Assembly: GCF_003269035.1 (NCBI RefSeq)
Contig: NZ_QLTK01000037.1
Span: forward strand, 1-64,000
Direction: 5' to 3'
DNA length: 64,000 bases
From: Paraburkholderia bryophila
GTDB lineage: Bacteria; Pseudomonadota; Gammaproteobacteria; Burkholderiales; Burkholderiaceae
Part shown: positions 1 through 7,957 of the stretch, piece by piece
Numbering within the stretch: position 1 is the stretch's first letter
How the letters are laid out: every line of letters begins with the position of its first letter
Translations under genes and position numbers: made by a program
Notes under the pieces: model-generated
Database searches by the model: none
Told to the model about the DNA's origin: nothing
What the model saw: only the letters and a program-made list of their open reading frames with translations

Positions 1-17
1 TGCGATCTTCACCTTCT

Positions 18-1112
18 ATGAATCGCTTCATCCGGTCACCCATGCTGAATGAGTTAATCCAGTTTAGGCGATCAGCGCGTTTTCACACAAGCTCGGAAAA
101 GAGCGGCCATTGGGAGAAGTTCGGCGCGGCGATGTACTCGCTCGCCGACGCGGAAGAAGGGCGCGCGCTGTGTCTGAAACCCATGAGTTGTCCGTGCCAC
201 GTGCAGGTCTTCAATCAGCGCGTGCGTTCTTATCGCGAGTTGCCGGTTCGGTATAGCGAGTTCGGCGCGTGTCATCGCGACGAACCGTCGGGCTCGCTCG
301 AAGGCCTGAAGCGCACGCGCGCTTTCGTGCAGGACGACGCGCATGTGTTCTGCGCGGAGTCGCATATCGAGGCGGAAGTGGGGCGCTTCTGCTCGCTGCT
401 GCGCGCGGTGTATGCCGATCTCGGCTTTCCCGCCTTCAAGGTCGCGTTGGCGACGCGGCCGGCGGCGCGCTCGGGCAGCGAAGCCACGTGGGATCACGCG
501 GAAAGCGCGCTGGCGAATGCCGCGCGCGCGGCGGGCCTGGCGTTCGATCTGCTCGAAGGCGAGGGCGCTTTTTACGGGCCCAAACTGGAGTTTCATCTCA
601 CGGACAGTCGCGGACGAAGCTGGCAATGCGGCACTATCCAGCTTGACTTCGTGTTGCCCGAGCGGCTCGACGCGGAGTTCGTCAACGAGCGCAACGAACG
701 CGAGCGGCCGGTGATGATCCATCACGCGGTGCTGGGCAGCATGGAGCGCTTTATCGCGATGCTGCTCGAACATCACGAGGGATGGTTGCCCGTGTGGCTC
801 GCGCCGGAGCAGGTTGTCGTCGCCACGATCAGCGAGGCGAATGCGCCCTATGCGCAGGAGGTTCTGCAAGCGCTCGACGACGCGGGCATCCGGGCACTGG
901 TCGACAGCCGGCCCGAGCGGCTGGAGAAGAAGATCGTCGACGCCCGCGAAAAGCAGGTGCCGCTTCTGGTGGTGGTCGGTTCGCGCGACGAGCGTGACCG
1001 GACGATCAGCATCCGTCAGCGCGACGGGCAGCAAGCGACCTCGCCGCTGTCGGACGGCGTCGCGCATTTGAGGCTCGCCGCGCAGCCACCCGCGATGCCA
1101 TCGAGACGCTGA
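18..1112 (+). CDS. threonyl-tRNA synthetase paralogue, N-terminally truncated
   Basis: Class II ThrRS catalytic core plus anticodon-binding domain. Similarity starts only near residue 27 (EKSGHWEKFG). The motif 2 region (EFGACHRDEPSGSL, 81-94), motif 3 (GSMERF, 240-245) and the three zinc ligands expected from E. coli ThrRS (Cys58, His109, His235) are visible, followed by the anticodon-binding domain. The TGS domain, editing domain and motif 1 are absent: 364 residues against about 640 in a housekeeping ThrRS. The first 26 residues do not look like ThrRS. One zinc-region residue differs from the usual NCPGH (SCPCH). The reading frame is open to the window edge, so more sequence may lie upstream. 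Likely a decaying second thrS rather than an active synthetase; a shortened functional paralogue cannot be excluded. Confidence 0.75.
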   Translation: MNRFIRSPMLNELIQFRRSARFHTSSEKSGHWEKFGAAMYSLADAEEGRALCLKPMSCPCHVQVFNQRVRSYRELPVRYSEFGACHRDEPSGSLEGLKRTRAFVQDDAHVFCAESHIEAEVGRFCSLLRAVYADLGFPAFKVALATRPAARSGSEATWDHAESALANAARAAGLAFDLLEGEGAFYGPKLEFHLTDSRGRSWQCGTIQLDFVLPERLDAEFVNERNERERPVMIHHAVLGSMERFIAMLLEHHEGWLPVWLAPEQVVVATISEANAPYAQEVLQALDDAGIRALVDSRPERLEKKIVDAREKQVPLLVVVGSRDERDRTISIRQRDGQQATSPLSDGVAHLRLAAQPPAMPSRR

Positions 1113-1150
1113 TACCCATGCCGTGTTCGCACAAGGGCGCGACGAGCGCG

Positions 1151-1180
1151 CGTTCTCGTGCGTTCTCGTGCGTTCCTCTC
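1151..1180. repeat. short tandem repeat (10-bp unit)
   Basis: CGTTCTCGTG occurs twice in tandem at 1151-1170, with a third degenerate copy to 1180. It lies in the 104-base gap between the ThrRS-like gene and the convergent AraC gene. No function is evident. Confidence 0.6.
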
Positions 1181-1216
1181 GCGGTACGCGTGCCTTTAAC
1201 GCAACCCGCGAAGAAC

Positions 1217-2053
1217 CTACGCGTAAAACGCCGATGGCACCACGCCGAAGTGCCGCTTGAACATCGCCGCGAACGCGCTTTGGCTCGTATAGCCGTGGTC
1301 CATGGCGACGGCAATGATCTTCTCGCCGTGCGCGAGCCGCTTCAACGCGAGGAGTAAGCGAGCCTGCTGCCGCCAACGCCCGAACGTCAACCCGGTTTCG
1401 CGCTGGAACCAGCGATGAAACGTCTTCTCCGATACCTCCAGCGTCGCCGCCCATGCGGCGATGGTGCGGTTGTCGTCAGGCGTGGCAACCACGCTGTCGC
1501 ACACCGCGCGCAAACGGGCGTCGGTCGGCCACGGCAGATACAGCGGCAGCAGCGGCACCGCATTCAACTCCGCCAGCAGCAACTGCATCAGATGATCGTC
1601 GCGCGAGCCGGCGGTGTAGTCCTGCGGCACCTCGATCGCCGCGAGGATCAACTCGCGCAGCAATGCATGCACTTCGACCACGCAACTGCGCGTGGGCAAC
1701 TGCGCGGCCGCGCCGGGCTCGACGAACACGGTGCGCATCTTCACGTCGCCGCTCATCTGCACCGAATGGTCGACGCCCGGTTCGAGCCACACGCCGCGCG
1801 TGGGCGGCACGACCCACGAACCCGTGGCGGACTCGATCATCATGACGCCTTCGATCGCATACAGCAGCTGCGCGCGCCGATGCCGGTGCGCCGCGATCAG
1901 CGTGCCGTGCGGATACCACGCAGCCATGGCCGACACCGGCATGGGTGTGCTTTCGAACGGCACGTGCGCGCCGGGCGCGGTCGGCGTCTCGGTGCGCTTT
2001 TGCGCAGCGAGGGTGACGTGGGCGGTGCGTGCATTCATGCGTGTTTTTGCCAT
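1217..2053 (-). CDS. AraC family transcriptional regulator, cupin sensor (NimR-like)
   Basis: 278 residues. The N-terminal half is an AraC-type cupin sensor (HRHRRAQLLYAIEG, then WVVPPTRGVWLEPG). The C-terminal half has two helix-turn-helix units (IAAWAATLEVSEKTFHRWF; AMDHGYTSQSAFAAMFKRHFG). The layout resembles E. coli NimR/YeaM, which controls a divergent transporter. Here the gene is divergent from an EamA transporter across 129 bases, so control of that exporter is the obvious inference. Neither the ATG at 2053 nor the one at 2038 has a clear Shine-Dalgarno sequence; the longer form is given. Confidence 0.85.
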   Translation of the reverse strand: MAKTRMNARTAHVTLAAQKRTETPTAPGAHVPFESTPMPVSAMAAWYPHGTLIAAHRHRRAQLLYAIEGVMMIESATGSWVVPPTRGVWLEPGVDHSVQMSGDVKMRTVFVEPGAAAQLPTRSCVVEVHALLRELILAAIEVPQDYTAGSRDDHLMQLLLAELNAVPLLPLYLPWPTDARLRAVCDSVVATPDDNRTIAAWAATLEVSEKTFHRWFQRETGLTFGRWRQQARLLLALKRLAHGEKIIAVAMDHGYTSQSAFAAMFKRHFGVVPSAFYA

Positions 2054-2182
2054 TGGCCGAAAGGTTGACCGTTCTGCGACAAGTAAAGACTTTTTCGCGC
2101 GAGACGGACCTGGCGCGCGGGCTCATTATTCCGGTTCACTTCGAAGCCCCTTTTCATCCCAACGACAGTCACCGAGCGCGCT

Positions 2183-3085
2183 ATGAAGAGATCGTATTTC
2201 CTGTTTCCTTTTGTGGCAATCCTGCTGTGGGCCGGCAACGTGATCGTCTCGAAGCTGTCCGCCCATACCATCGACCCGTCGGCGATCACGTTCTACCGCC
2301 TACTGCTGGCGGTCGCGCTAATGAGCCTGTTCACGCTGAAGCCGGCCTGGCGCAACCGCGCGGCGATCGTCCCGCAACTGCCGAAGCTGGCCGTGCTCGG
2401 CTTTCTCGCGATGGCGCTGTTCCAGAGTCTCTCGTACGAAGCGGCCAAAACCACCACGGCGACCAACATGTCGATCATCACCGCGCTGGTGCCGCTGATG
2501 ACGATGGTCGCGAGCACGGCATTGCTCGGCGAGGCGCCCACCAGCGGCATGGTGGGCGGCGGTGTGCTGTCGCTGGTCGGCGTGGTGTATCTGATCACGC
2601 AGGGCAATCCCGCGATGCTGCTCGACAATGGCGCGCATCTCGGCGATCTGCTGATGATCTTCGCCGCACTCGCCTACGCGTTGTACGGCGTGCTGCTCAA
2701 GCGCTGGCATGTCGGCTTGCCGTCGTGGCAATCCACCTACCTGCAGGCGTTGTTCGCGTTGCTGTTCATGCTGCCGATGCTGTTGCGCCTGCCGGCCGCC
2801 GAAGCCGTGCCGACTCGCGCGAGCGTGCCGCTGATCCTGTACGCGGGCGTGCTGGCTTCGGTAGTGTTGCCGTTCCTGTGGATGCAAGGCGTCAAACACC
2901 TCGGCCCGAACCGCTGCGCGTTGTTCATGAACGTGCTGCCTATCGCGACCGCGCTGATCGCCATTGCGATGCTCGGTGAAACCTTGCATCCGTATCACCT
3001 GCTCGGTGGCGGGACGGCGCTCGTCGGTGTGATCGTCGCGCAAATGTTCAAGCGCCCTGCGGCGGAAGTGGCGGCGCGGCAGTAA
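2183..3085 (+). CDS. EamA/DMT family inner-membrane transporter
   Basis: 300 residues, almost entirely hydrophobic, with two EamA repeats and about ten membrane helices. The first repeat begins at FVAILLWAGNVIVSKL, typical of the drug/metabolite transporter superfamily. The C-terminus is short and cytoplasmic (MFKRPAAEVAARQ). Small-molecule export, often amino acids or metabolites, is known for the family; the substrate cannot be read from sequence. It is transcribed divergently from the AraC gene at 1217-2053, probably its regulator. The ribosome site before the ATG is weak. Confidence 0.85.
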   Translation: MKRSYFLFPFVAILLWAGNVIVSKLSAHTIDPSAITFYRLLLAVALMSLFTLKPAWRNRAAIVPQLPKLAVLGFLAMALFQSLSYEAAKTTTATNMSIITALVPLMTMVASTALLGEAPTSGMVGGGVLSLVGVVYLITQGNPAMLLDNGAHLGDLLMIFAALAYALYGVLLKRWHVGLPSWQSTYLQALFALLFMLPMLLRLPAAEAVPTRASVPLILYAGVLASVVLPFLWMQGVKHLGPNRCALFMNVLPIATALIAIAMLGETLHPYHLLGGGTALVGVIVAQMFKRPAAEVAARQ

Positions 3086-3197
3086 CAGAAAGCATGGGTC
3101 GCGCCGGGACGTCGATGCAAAACCGTGAGTGTCTCGCGAGCGGACCAGCGTGGCGCGTGGCGAGATGCATCGAACTCGCCACGCGCCACGCGCGGCT

Positions 3198-3980
3198 TCA
3201 GACGGCGATCGCGTCTCGCTGACGGATCAGATGCGCGTGCAGTCCGTCCCACAGGCACATGCGTTCATCGATCGCCATCAGGCCCGCTTCCAGTGCCTCG
3301 CGCAATTTGCACGGGTCGCCCTCCGCGGCCTCCGCGATCATCGCTCGTGCGGCGGGACCGTGTTCGCCCGAATCCACTTCGATATGACGATCGAGGTAGT
3401 AGCTGAGCAGCGGCACGCCGGCGCGGTCGATGCTCCAACTCGCGAGCAGCGTGCGGAACATGTCCGGAATCACGTTCTCGCGGCCGTAGAAGAAGTTGCC
3501 GAGCACTTGATGCGTCGCGCCCTCGTAGCAGGTCGCGAAGGTCGAGTTGACGAAGCGGATCACCGGCGCGGGCGCGTCGACCGCGCTCATTGCGCTTTGC
3601 ACGCTCGCGCCGTCGGCCAGTAAGCCGATCATCCGCTCGATCCGCTCGGTGCTTGCACCGACGTCGCGCATGGCATGCAGGTACAGATCGAAGTGACTCA
3701 TGGGACCCTTCGGCGTTTCGTCGCATTCCTCGCCGAGGACGATCTGATTGATCAGCCGCGCGGCGCTCGCGTTGCGCGGCGCGATCCACGGCAGCGTGAC
3801 GGTCGTGAGATCGGCCTGCAACCGTTTGACGAGCGACATGAAATCCCACACGGCGAACACGTGCCATTCCATGAAGGTGCGCAAGCCGTGGACGGTTTCG
3901 ATCGCGTGGAAGACCGGGTGATGGGCGAGCGCCGTGTGGTGTCGGGCGAGTTGCGCTTCGAGTTGTTCGATGTCGTTCAT
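3198..3980 (-). CDS. DUF3050 family protein (heme-oxygenase-like fold)
   Basis: 260 residues from the ATG at 3980, preceded by GAGGA at good spacing; the frame stays open upstream to 4175 but that extension lacks family character. The block FMEWHVFAVWDFMSLVKRLQ, followed by LINQIVLGEECDE and SHFDLYLHAM, is typical of DUF3050, a family with an all-helical heme-oxygenase-like fold. The conserved His and acidic residues are of the kind that bind a di-iron centre in related proteins, but no reaction can be assigned. It is convergent with the EamA gene and not obviously linked to the catabolic genes beyond 4281. Its upstream region holds an inverted repeat. Confidence 0.75.
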   Translation of the reverse strand: MNDIEQLEAQLARHHTALAHHPVFHAIETVHGLRTFMEWHVFAVWDFMSLVKRLQADLTTVTLPWIAPRNASAARLINQIVLGEECDETPKGPMSHFDLYLHAMRDVGASTERIERMIGLLADGASVQSAMSAVDAPAPVIRFVNSTFATCYEGATHQVLGNFFYGRENVIPDMFRTLLASWSIDRAGVPLLSYYLDRHIEVDSGEHGPAARAMIAEAAEGDPCKLREALEAGLMAIDERMCLWDGLHAHLIRQRDAIAV

Positions 3981-4153
3981 GGTGATGGTTATCCTCGGAA
4001 TGTCGCTCCGATCGCGGACAAGGGAACGGCGACAGCGCGGACCCGCCGCCATCGCGGAAGCGGGACGACCGTGCCCATGCCGATTCGGCGCATGTATTAA
4101 GTAAAAAGCCTTGGGTCCGACGAGGGATGTGCCGATGGGCGGGTGATATCCCA

Positions 4154-4179
4154 TGACGTGGGTTTTGAAAGACACGTCA
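4154..4179. promoter_or_regulatory. inverted repeat upstream of the DUF3050 gene
   Basis: TGACGTG-N12-CACGTCA, perfect 7-bp arms, about 175 bases upstream of the ATG at 3980. The surrounding gap (3981-4280) is more AT-rich than its neighbours and holds no credible gene. A regulator-binding site is inferred; no cognate regulator can be named. Confidence 0.4.
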
Positions 4180-4280
4180 CGGAATAAGATAGGCCAGATT
4201 TATTATTTAAGAACGCGTAATTGCAGAAATTCGATCGGTCTATGCTCTTTGAATAACGCAGGGTGCGATGTCGCTCGACC

Positions 4281-5012
4281 TTACGTCACGTCGGTGAACA
4301 GGCGTCCCCAGCGGGCAAGCGGCGCGGTATCGATGTCCAGCATCCGCAGTGCTTTCCATATGACGGTGGCGACCGTGTCGTAGGCGGGAATATCGGTGGC
4401 CATTTCAAAGGCGCGTACCAGATGCGCCGCGTGCAGATTCGTGCAGAAGGTCGTGACCGCATCGGGCCGCGCGAAGGCGGCCTCGCGCATCATGATCGCG
4501 AGTTGCGTATCCGGCACCTCGGCAAAACGGAAATTGTCCTGTAAGCCGAGGTGCCGTTCCGCTACGCATTCCATGCCGAGCTTCTCATAGTTGCGCACGA
4601 TCCGCTGCTGTACTTCGTCGAGATACGGCGAGACCAGGCCGAAGCGCCGCGCGCCCGTGGTGTCGAAGATTTCGTTGAGCGCGAGAACCGAGGTCGTGGC
4701 GGGAATGCCCGTCGCCTCGGTAATCTGACGGCACAGCGCCCGGTCGCGCTCGAACCCCAACCAGCCCGCCGACGTGCCGCTCCAGCCAATCACGTCGACG
4801 CGCGCGTCGGCCAGTTGATGCGCGGCCGCCAGAATCCGGCCCGCGTCGAACTGACCGAGCGCCGGCTCCGACAGCGCGATCTCCGTGACGGTGAAGCGCG
4901 CGAAATGCGCGCTGACCTGCGGCAAATCGCTCAACATCGCGGCGGTGATCGGCTCGAGCGCCGTGTTCGACGACGGCGTCAATATGCCGAGTCGGATTCG
5001 TCTGCTTTGCAT
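4281..5012 (-). CDS. arylmalonate decarboxylase / Asp-Glu racemase-like enzyme
   Basis: 243 residues from ATG 5012, 13 bases after the stop of the upstream deaminase; an in-frame TTG at 5036 is an alternative. The N-terminus (RLGILTPSSNTALEP) is typical of the maleate isomerase/arylmalonate decarboxylase branch of the Asp/Glu racemase superfamily. The second catalytic cysteine is present (TTFCTNLHAAHL, Cys190). The first cysteine position instead reads SGTSAGWLG (GTS at 79-81), the arrangement of one-cysteine arylmalonate decarboxylases rather than two-cysteine racemases and isomerases. It probably acts late in the pathway encoded by the upstream genes, on a malonate- or maleate-like product. 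The substrate is unknown. Confidence 0.75.
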   Translation of the reverse strand: MQSRRIRLGILTPSSNTALEPITAAMLSDLPQVSAHFARFTVTEIALSEPALGQFDAGRILAAAHQLADARVDVIGWSGTSAGWLGFERDRALCRQITEATGIPATTSVLALNEIFDTTGARRFGLVSPYLDEVQQRIVRNYEKLGMECVAERHLGLQDNFRFAEVPDTQLAIMMREAAFARPDAVTTFCTNLHAAHLVRAFEMATDIPAYDTVATVIWKALRMLDIDTAPLARWGRLFTDVT

Positions 5013-5025
5013 GGCGGTGGGTCGT

Positions 5026-6411
5026 TTAGTCGGCAAGCAGTTGCTTCACGCCTTCGGCGGCTTCATGGCGAAGCGCGTCGAGATCGAGGCCCGGAATCAC
5101 ACCGTTGTCCACCACCACGCGGCCGTTCACCGCGTTGTAGCGCACACGCGCCGGTTCGCCCGCAGTCACCGGCGCCACCGCCAGATCGTGAAAGCCGTTG
5201 AAGCGCAAATCGCCGACGTCATAGAGTACGAGGTCCGCCGCCATGCCCACGTCGAGCGTGCCGACCGCGTCGAGACCGAGCACGCCCGCGCCGCCCGCGC
5301 TGCCCCAATGAATGGTTTCTTCGACGGTGGTTGCCGCTGCGCCCTGCGCCGCGCGATGCACCAGCCAGGCGAAATGCGCTTCGTTGGTCATGCTGCCGGA
5401 TTCGTTCGACGCCACGCCGTCCACGGCCAGCGACATCGGCACACCGGCCGCGGCCATTTGCGGAGCGGGGGCAATGCCGCTGCCGAGTCGCGCGTTGCTC
5501 ACCGGACAGTGCGAGCAACCGCTGCCGGTTTCGGCGAGCAGGGCGATTTCGCTCGGCTGCAGATGCACGAGATGCGCGAACCATACGTCCGGGCCGAGCC
5601 ATTCGTGATCCGCGACGAACTCGACGGGCAGCTTGTCGAAGCGCTCCTTGCAGAAGTCGACATAGCGGGTCGTTTCCGATAGATGCGTGTGCAACCTCAG
5701 GCCCATCCGACGCGCCGCCCGCGCGACTTCCGGCAGCAATTCAGGCGGCAGGGAGAAGGTCGGCGTGGTGGGCGCGACGACGACGCGGCGCATCGATGCA
5801 TCGCCCGCATCGTGATATCGCGCCTTCAACCGTTCAATGTCGGCCAGCATCTGATCGAGCGTTTCCGGCTTGAGCGCGAGCTTGGAAAAACCGGGGTGAT
5901 CGCCTGCTGCCTGTAGTGCGCCGCCGCGGCACAACACGAAGCGCATGCCGAACGACGCCGCTTCGTCGAACAGAAGGTCGCCGGTTTCCGTGCTGCCCTC
6001 CGCGTGATACAGGTAGTGATGATCGGCGCAAGTCGTCACGCCGGAGAGCAGCAGTTCGGCCATGCCCAGCCGCGCGGCGACGCGCGCCAGGTCCGGCGTG
6101 AAGCGCGCGAGGCGGGGATACGGCACGGCGGCGAGCCATTCCTGCAAGTCCGCATTGATGCCGGACGGCACCGCCTTCAGCAGGTTCTGGAACAGGTGGT
6201 GGTGGGTATTCACCCAGCCCGGATAGACGACGCAGGAACGCGCGTCGATCACGCGCTCGTCGGCTCTGGGCGTGAGATTCGGCCCGATGCTCTCGATCTT
6301 CCCGTTGCGAATGCGCAGATCGACCTGGCCCAGGCGCGCGCGGTCTCCGGTCATGCCGCTCATCACCGCGACAGGGTTCTTGATCAGCAACGCTTCAGTT
6401 TGCATGCTCAC
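5026..6411 (-). CDS. amidohydrolase, 8-oxoguanine deaminase-like
   Basis: 461 residues. The GTG start at 6411 is preferred because AAGGA lies 9 bases upstream; ATG 6405 is too far from it. Metal-dependent amidohydrolase of the ATZ/TRZ/8-oxoguanine deaminase type: NTHHHLFQNLLKAVP carries the HxH ligands, HTHLSETTRY and WFAHLVHL supply further His, and LAVDGVASNES holds the catalytic Asp region. These enzymes remove amino or chloro groups from purines, pterins or triazines. It sits 90 bases after the nucleobase permease and just before the arylmalonate-decarboxylase-like gene, so a deamination step on an imported N-heterocycle is a fair inference. True 8-oxoguanine activity is not established. 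Confidence 0.8.
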   Translation of the reverse strand: MSMQTEALLIKNPVAVMSGMTGDRARLGQVDLRIRNGKIESIGPNLTPRADERVIDARSCVVYPGWVNTHHHLFQNLLKAVPSGINADLQEWLAAVPYPRLARFTPDLARVAARLGMAELLLSGVTTCADHHYLYHAEGSTETGDLLFDEAASFGMRFVLCRGGALQAAGDHPGFSKLALKPETLDQMLADIERLKARYHDAGDASMRRVVVAPTTPTFSLPPELLPEVARAARRMGLRLHTHLSETTRYVDFCKERFDKLPVEFVADHEWLGPDVWFAHLVHLQPSEIALLAETGSGCSHCPVSNARLGSGIAPAPQMAAAGVPMSLAVDGVASNESGSMTNEAHFAWLVHRAAQGAAATTVEETIHWGSAGGAGVLGLDAVGTLDVGMAADLVLYDVGDLRFNGFHDLAVAPVTAGEPARVRYNAVNGRVVVDNGVIPGLDLDALRHEAAEGVKQLLAD

Positions 6412-6501
6412 GATTCAATGTCCTTTCAGTTAGCGCGAAGCGGCCGCGCATGTTTTGCCGCGCATGAAAAGCCGCGCGAGCGCCGCGCGGAGGTCGATCG
6501 C

Positions 6502-7842
6502 CTATTCGCGGACCATGTGGTGGGCGGGCACGACTTCTTCTTCATGCGCGCCGTTGAGCACCGCGTTCAGCACGACGGAGACGAGGCACGCCAGCACCAC
6601 GCCGCTGTGCAGAAACGGTTGCGTCCAGTCGGGCATATGTTTGAAGACTTGCGGCGCCATGACCGGAATCAGCGCGGTCGCGATCGTGAAACCGACGATC
6701 AGCACGTTGTAGCGATTGCGTTCGAAGTCCACCTTCGCGAGCGTTTGCACGCCGGCCGCGACCACCACGCCGAACATCGCGATACCGGCGCCGCCGAGCG
6801 CCGCCGACGGCGTCGAGGCCACCACCGCGCCGATCTTCGGCACCAGCGCCACGACGCACATCAGCAGGCCGCTGATCGCCACCACCCAGCGACTGCGCAC
6901 GCCGGTCAGAATGACGAGGCCGACGTTCTCCATGAACGCGATAAACGGAAAGGCCGCGAACATGCCCGCAATTGCACTCGCCAGACCGTTGGCGCGCATG
7001 CCTCGCACGACATCGTCTTCGCTGACTTCCTTGTCGACGATATCGCCGATCGCGACGAACAGGCCCATCGATTCGACCATCTGCACGACCATGACGACGA
7101 TCATCGTCAGCACCGGGACCAGCGAGAACACGGGCGTGCCGAAATGAAACGGCAGCGGCATCGTGAACCACGGAGCGGCGCCGACGCTCGCGAAGTTGCC
7201 CATGCCGAGCGAACACGCCAGAATGCCGCCCGCGATCAATCCGATCAGCACCGAGAGATTGCGCAGGAATGGACCGGCGAAGCGATTGATGCCGAGAATC
7301 ACGAGCGCGACGAACAGCGTGACGCTGAGAAAGGGCAATGCGCCGAACTGCTGCTGCGCGGCCTCGCCGCCGCCCGCCCATTGATACGCGACGGGGAACA
7401 ACTGCAAACCGATCACGGTCACGATGCAGCCGGTGACCACTGGCGGGAAAAATCTTCGTAAGCGTCCCACCAATGGCGCGGCGAACATCGTGAATAGACC
7501 CGCGCCGATCACCGCGCCGCATACGCCGGCAAAGCCGACACCGGGACTCGTGCCGATCGCGATCACCGGACCGACGCTGCTGAATGCGACGCCCTGCAGG
7601 ATCGGCAGACGCACGCCGAACTTCCAGAAGCCGACAGTTTGCAGAATCGTCGAAATGCCCGAGCAAAACAGGGCCGTGCTGATCAGCACGGTCGTGTCGG
7701 CCGGCGACATCTTCAAGGCCGATGCAACGATCAGCGGCACGGCGATGGCGCCGATATAAGCCACCAGCATGTGCTGCAGACCCAGCGTGATCATCTGACG
7801 CTTCGGCAGGATGCGATCGACAGGGTGTAGGGCGGTGTTCAT
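6502..7842 (-). CDS. NCS2 family nucleobase (xanthine/uracil) permease
   Basis: 446 residues from ATG 7842, with GGGAGAC as ribosome site; the longer frame to 7980 lacks family sequence. Polytopic inner-membrane symporter: His24 in helix 1 (GLQHMLVAY) and Glu257 (MVESMG) match conserved NCS2 residues. The substrate-selectivity motif reads ENVGLVILTGVRSR (305-318): the pair is E-N, as in uracil permease, where xanthine/urate permeases have Q-N, while the rest follows the xanthine/urate pattern. It lies within the UbiD/UbiX/deaminase train and probably imports the pathway substrate, a nucleobase-like N-heterocycle. Confidence 0.85.
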   Translation of the reverse strand: MNTALHPVDRILPKRQMITLGLQHMLVAYIGAIAVPLIVASALKMSPADTTVLISTALFCSGISTILQTVGFWKFGVRLPILQGVAFSSVGPVIAIGTSPGVGFAGVCGAVIGAGLFTMFAAPLVGRLRRFFPPVVTGCIVTVIGLQLFPVAYQWAGGGEAAQQQFGALPFLSVTLFVALVILGINRFAGPFLRNLSVLIGLIAGGILACSLGMGNFASVGAAPWFTMPLPFHFGTPVFSLVPVLTMIVVMVVQMVESMGLFVAIGDIVDKEVSEDDVVRGMRANGLASAIAGMFAAFPFIAFMENVGLVILTGVRSRWVVAISGLLMCVVALVPKIGAVVASTPSAALGGAGIAMFGVVVAAGVQTLAKVDFERNRYNVLIVGFTIATALIPVMAPQVFKHMPDWTQPFLHSGVVLACLVSVVLNAVLNGAHEEEVVPAHHMVRE

Positions 7843-7957
7843 GGCGTGTCTCCCATGCAAGAGGGTTGCTGCGATTGTGGTTATCGATCGGCGCGCGAGG
7901 TCAGGCCGCACGGCGCGGGCCGTGCAGTCGTAGTTCACGCGTCGGTCGGATCTCCCG

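Noticed and set aside
6004..7461. Long plus-strand open frame opposite the permease and deaminase genes
   Set aside because: Low-complexity Arg/His/Asp-rich translation; an artefact of codon bias on the coding strand.
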